Shown: positions 6,179 through 9,327 of the stretch, piece by piece
Layout of the letters: each line of letters begins with the position of its first letter
Position numbering within the stretch: the first letter of the stretch is position 1
Assembly: GCA_964390795.1 (NCBI GenBank)
Contig: CAYMLQ010000232.1
Coordinates: forward strand, 1-9,327
DNA: 9,327 nt
Source: CAYMLQ01 sp964390795
GTDB lineage: Bacteria; Verrucomicrobiota; Kiritimatiellia; RFP12; UBA1067
Direction: 5' to 3'
Notes under the pieces: generated by a model
Database searches by the model: none
What the model was told of the DNA's origin: nothing
The model's input: the letters and a program-made list of their open reading frames with translations, nothing else
Made by a program: the position numbers and the translations under genes

Positions 6179-9069
6179 AGCGCACGCGGCTGATTTTCCT
6201 GTTCGCGGGGGCACTGATGTATTCGTCTCAGGCGATTTCCGCCGACGTCATCCAGCAGGCGATGACATTCAACGCCTTGAAGGAGATGGATACAGCGTGT
6301 GGGTTCCATCTGCTGAAGTTCAACGGCAAAACGGTGGACCGCATCCGTTTGGATCTGATTGCGTTAACGGGAAATGACTGGCAGGTTGCTTCTGCTGATC
6401 CCGGTCTGCCGTCTTTCGTGTTTGAGATCAACGAGCACCCCAAACATCTCGCCCTGACACTCAAAAAGGCGACGGGGAATTTCGATGACCGTTCGCTGGG
6501 ACTTCAATTCACGTGCCGGACGCGGAGCGCCTGCGAAGTCGTTCCGATCGATTACATGGCGCTCAACCAATCCAGGGGCAACGAGCTGATCCTAAACTGG
6601 CCCTACCTGTGGAATAAAAACGCGGATGATCCGCTGGGCGGGTTTGCGATCGCGTGGAGTGGAACGCCGGAGGAGAACGATCAGCGTCTGGCGGAGATAT
6701 GGGCAACGCAGGCTTTGCCGCATCCGGACATCGGACGCCCCTGGACAGAAGAAGAGGTCTGGAAATGGATCGGCGCCTATCATCAGAAATTCGCGGGCCT
6801 GAGCGAGACGACGTTGTCGGCCTCCACGCCGGAGGAGCTTTACTATCTGACCGACAAGATGAAGGCTGCAGGAATACGCCGGATCTATCTCCACACCGAT
6901 ACCTGGCGAGAGGAATACTGGCCTCGGACGCGCTCGTTTGTGGACGTGAACCCCAAGGTCTTTCCCGGCGGCCGCGCGGATTTGAAGAAGTACAGCGAGT
7001 ATGTCCATCAGAACGGCATGTTGTTGCGCTTGCACAATGTCAGCGGCGGCATCGGGCCTAATGATCCCGAATTTGTGAATAAGGGAGCGGTCGACCCGCG
7101 TTTGGAAACATGGTTCCGCGGGCGGATGGAAGAGTCGGCCGACGCAACGTCACACGCGTTTCGCGTGCGTCCCGATCCAGGCGTCTCCATTCCCAGCTTG
7201 CGGTTTCACCACACCTATTGGAATTTAAGTACTTTCGTCGTGGGACAGGAGATCCTGCGGCTCGCCGATATCGCGAACAGCGACGGTCCGGTCTGGACGC
7301 TCAAGATTCAGGGCCGCGGTCTGGACGGCTCTTCGGCTGCCGCTCATCCGGCGGGCGAGAAGGTGACCGGGCTCTACTCGGCTTACGGGCAGAACTACGT
7401 GCCTGATCCCAAGACGGATCTTGTGCGGCTCATGGCCCGGCGCTATGCCGATCTGATCAATGAGGCGAAGCTGGATCACCAGCATTATGACGGTGCGGAG
7501 ATTCACCGTTCCGAACAGGCGTGGGGGTTTGACAAATTCACGTATTGGGTGGCGCAGTGCGTCAACCGCCCGACCACCACAAGCACCTCCGGCGGTGTAC
7601 CCTCCGTCTGGAATCTTGAGCGGCGGTTCAGCAGAATTCAAGGGCTCAAAGAACTGGGTTATTGGGCGATCGCCTTTCCTCTTCTCTTGGACGGTAACCG
7701 CAATGCGTCGAACTGGCTGGACGCCCACTACGAGGCCTCCTCGAAGATTCTGCACGATGCCCGACGTCTGGGTCTCCAGAAGCCGGAGCCCATGTTCGGC
7801 GTTTCGCGGGAGTTGCTGGAAAACCACGGTCTGGCCCCCATGCTTATGGAGTTGGTTCAAAGCTGGAAGAAAGTGGTCTTCCGTCTGAATTTTAGGGATC
7901 TGGACTACATCCGCCAGTTTTTGTCGACCATTAAAAGTCCTCTGGGATATCGCAGTCAGCATCATCAGAGCCGTGACGTACTGGTCATGGAGGAACGTGA
8001 CGGAAAACACCTGTTTGTTCCTACCCACATCCTCTGCCGGGAAGCCTTGGATGCTCCCTGGATCACGGGTCAGGAGTTCGGCCCTGTCGCGCCGCGCCAA
8101 TATGTGCAACCCGGAGAGACGCTTCAGCTCGCCAACCCCTATGCCGTTCAGACGCCCGGCTTGATCATCCGCGTGCTCCCGGCTTTCGCGCGGCGCGAAG
8201 GCGCGCTTGAAAAAGGGAGCGAAGCCAACGAACAGGACGACGCGAAAAAGGCGCAGCTCGACGATTATCGGACCGGGACTGACCTAGCAAAGGGTCGCGT
8301 GCCTGACGCAGGCGGAGAGCGTCAGGCCGCTACGGAGTTATGGCCAAAAACGATCAGCCCGGCAGGTCTCACACAGGCGCGTTTGGAGAACGGGCGCATT
8401 GTCCTGACCGCCAGCAATCCGAGCGGCCAGCCCTATTGCAGCGTGGACGAGTTGCCGTCATGGTCCTGCAACATACCGCTGTGCGGACGGCGGGCGCTCG
8501 GCCTCACGGTCGACGGCGACGGAGGCGGCGGCGTCTTGCTTGTGCAACTGCACGGGCGGGGAACGCGCGATTATGTGGTTAAAATCGATTTTACCGGAAC
8601 GAAAAGCTACGTGATCCCGCACGGCGAGGCGTCGTGGAACAACGCGGCTTGGGGATGGCGGATGGAGGCGAAGCACTTCGATTATTCCGGGACGCTGAGC
8701 CGTGTGAAAATGGGGTTCGGGTATCTCCCGCCGAACAGTCAGGCAAGAGTCGCGGTGGCGCGGCTGGAACTTTTGGAGAACGTGCCCTCGATGCTCCGCG
8801 ACCCGGTCTTCCAGCTTGGGCAAGGGACGCTTGCCGTCAAAGGAGAGATCCGCTCCGGGGAGTACCTGACTTACGAAAAGGACGCGGGGGTCAACGTTTT
8901 TGACCGCAACTGGAATTATCTCAGGAATCTCTCTTCGGAGGCCCGGGCGTTTGAGGCGGCGTCCGAAGTTTCGTTCCGCGTCCAGAACGGTCGTTCGCTG
9001 CCTCAGCCGTGGCTTGAGGTTCAAGTGTTGACCCGAGGCGCGCCACACGAGATCGGAGTGACGCCCTGA
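6175..9069 (+). CDS. Large secreted glycoside-hydrolase-like protein, family not assigned (964 aa)
   Basis: A signal peptide (MKRTRLIFLFAGALMYSSQA, cut after ISA near residue 23) precedes an N-terminal beta domain (about 25-165) homologous to the upstream small protein. Residues about 175-590 look like a TIM barrel. YLTDKMKAAGIRRIYLHTDTW (223-243), VFPGGRADLKKYSEYVHQNG and LRLHNVSGGIG resemble the strand-helix units of retaining glycosidases such as clan GH-D. HYDGAEIH holds D439 and E442 as candidate catalytic acids. A beta region (about 590-670) follows, then a charged linker (about 673-722) and a C-terminal beta-sandwich region (about 723-964) that could bind carbohydrate. The role is probably extracellular or periplasmic cleavage of a polysaccharide or oligosaccharide; the substrate is unknown. 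The start ATG overlaps the previous stop. The class call is moderate, since the family cannot be fixed by eye. Confidence 0.68.
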   Translation: MKRTRLIFLFAGALMYSSQAISADVIQQAMTFNALKEMDTACGFHLLKFNGKTVDRIRLDLIALTGNDWQVASADPGLPSFVFEINEHPKHLALTLKKATGNFDDRSLGLQFTCRTRSACEVVPIDYMALNQSRGNELILNWPYLWNKNADDPLGGFAIAWSGTPEENDQRLAEIWATQALPHPDIGRPWTEEEVWKWIGAYHQKFAGLSETTLSASTPEELYYLTDKMKAAGIRRIYLHTDTWREEYWPRTRSFVDVNPKVFPGGRADLKKYSEYVHQNGMLLRLHNVSGGIGPNDPEFVNKGAVDPRLETWFRGRMEESADATSHAFRVRPDPGVSIPSLRFHHTYWNLSTFVVGQEILRLADIANSDGPVWTLKIQGRGLDGSSAAAHPAGEKVTGLYSAYGQNYVPDPKTDLVRLMARRYADLINEAKLDHQHYDGAEIHRSEQAWGFDKFTYWVAQCVNRPTTTSTSGGVPSVWNLERRFSRIQGLKELGYWAIAFPLLLDGNRNASNWLDAHYEASSKILHDARRLGLQKPEPMFGVSRELLENHGLAPMLMELVQSWKKVVFRLNFRDLDYIRQFLSTIKSPLGYRSQHHQSRDVLVMEERDGKHLFVPTHILCREALDAPWITGQEFGPVAPRQYVQPGETLQLANPYAVQTPGLIIRVLPAFARREGALEKGSEANEQDDAKKAQLDDYRTGTDLAKGRVPDAGGERQAATELWPKTISPAGLTQARLENGRIVLTASNPSGQPYCSVDELPSWSCNIPLCGRRALGLTVDGDGGGGVLLVQLHGRGTRDYVVKIDFTGTKSYVIPHGEASWNNAAWGWRMEAKHFDYSGTLSRVKMGFGYLPPNSQARVAVARLELLENVPSMLRDPVFQLGQGTLAVKGEIRSGEYLTYEKDAGVNVFDRNWNYLRNLSSEARAFEAASEVSFRVQNGRSLPQPWLEVQVLTRGAPHEIGVTP

Positions 9070-9162
9070 TTCCGGGAACAAACGAGCGTCACGCGCGGAG
9101 CGATTATGTTTAAGATTAAGCAAGGATCGAACAATCTGATAACCTCAAGGCGTTCGGTCAAT

Positions 9163-9197
9163 TGCACGAATTGTCCGACTTTTGCACGAATTGTCCG
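9163..9197 (+). promoter_or_regulatory. Tandem direct-repeat operator, copy 2
   Basis: TGCACGAATTGTCCG occurs at 9163-9177 and 9183-9197, again with a 20-bp period. The inter-repeat bases and the following GTAGG are also kept. It lies about 95 bp after the stop of the large gene, so it most likely controls a gene beginning to the right of this window. Confidence 0.75.
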
Positions 9198-9226
9198 TAG
9201 GTAGGTTTTCTGGAAAGTGGTATGCT
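9198..9226 (+). promoter_or_regulatory. Second activator-dependent promoter with extended -10
   Basis: TGG-TATGCT (TG at 9218-9219, hexamer 9221-9226) lies at the same distance from the proximal repeat as TGC-TATTCT in copy 1 (38 bp between repeat start and hexamer start). The -35 position holds TAGGTA, again non-consensus. An overlapping TGC-TATTCA at 9223-9231 is an alternative hexamer, but it breaks the shared spacing. Confidence 0.5.
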
Positions 9227-9327
9227 ATTCATCATTGGGGAACGGTTGGGTCGCGAGTGGGTTCGCGCACAAATCATACCACTGCCAAAAAGTAATTAGA
9301 CTATAATGGTTGTGTATTAGACGCGTT
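9227..9327. other. Leader region of an off-window gene; no coding region seen
   Basis: No start codon with a ribosome-binding site and an open frame is found up to the right edge. TATAAT occurs at 9302-9307 but has no properly spaced -35. If the promoter at 9221-9226 is used, its transcript has a leader of at least 90 nt, unlike the short leader of copy 1. Confidence 0.4.

Noticed and set aside
7225..8109. Long open frame on the - strand (294 codons) inside the glycosidase-like gene.
   Set aside because: It is antisense to a gene with clear protein features, has no recognisable domain, and long antisense frames are common in GC-rich genes.
9163..9197. Repeat pair as a CRISPR array or phage attachment site.
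   Set aside because: There are only two 15-bp units with 5-bp gaps, the pattern recurs upstream of another gene, and it keeps fixed spacing to a -10; this fits an operator.
9302..9307. Perfect TATAAT near the right edge as a promoter.
   Set aside because: No -35 match lies at 16-18 bp; the best one (CTGCCA at 9282-9287) gives a 14-bp spacer, so it may be chance in an AT-rich stretch.

Overview
The window looks like a carbohydrate-related accessory region of a PVC-group bacterium, most plausibly Kiritimatiellota or a related Verrucomicrobiota/Lentisphaerota lineage. This is inferred from large exported proteins with autotransporter-type beta-strand repeats, a XylR-like (LacI-type sensor plus AraC-type DNA-binding) regulator, a SemiSWEET-like sugar transporter and a large secreted glycosidase-like protein. 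No rRNA or housekeeping marker is present, so the taxonomy is tentative.

Left part (1-3805): a 5'-truncated gene and a complete gene, both on the + strand, encode secreted Gly/Thr/Ser/Asn-rich beta-repeat proteins. Their last 408 bp, stop codon included, align without gaps at about 81% identity by hand count, while the passenger parts differ. Each gene is followed by a copy of a roughly 70-bp imperfect palindrome whose stem shows compensatory changes (1191-1259 and 3737-3804). The complete gene also carries an internal duplication of about 1.16 kb.

Middle part (3836-5650): on the - strand, a XylR-like regulator and a 90-residue SemiSWEET-like transporter form a tight two-gene unit with a 17-bp gap. 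Directly upstream of the regulator lies a 238-bp non-coding block with long imperfect terminal inverted repeats, resembling a MITE or transposon remnant. Between this block and the rightward genes is an operator made of two identical 15-bp direct repeats with a 20-bp period, abutting an extended -10 promoter.

Right part (5651-9327): two translationally coupled + strand genes (ATGA overlap) encode a 175-residue exported protein and a 964-residue exported, probably TIM-barrel, glycosidase-like protein. The small protein is homologous by eye to the N-terminal domain of the large one. After the large gene the same operator and promoter recur in the same geometry (39 bp with one mismatch), so another gene of the same regulon probably starts beyond the right edge.

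Working model (inference): a sugar released from a polysaccharide by the 964-residue enzyme and its partner crosses the membrane through transporters including the SemiSWEET. It is sensed by the LacI-like domain of the regulator, which activates the promoters at about 5630 and 9226 through the tandem operators.
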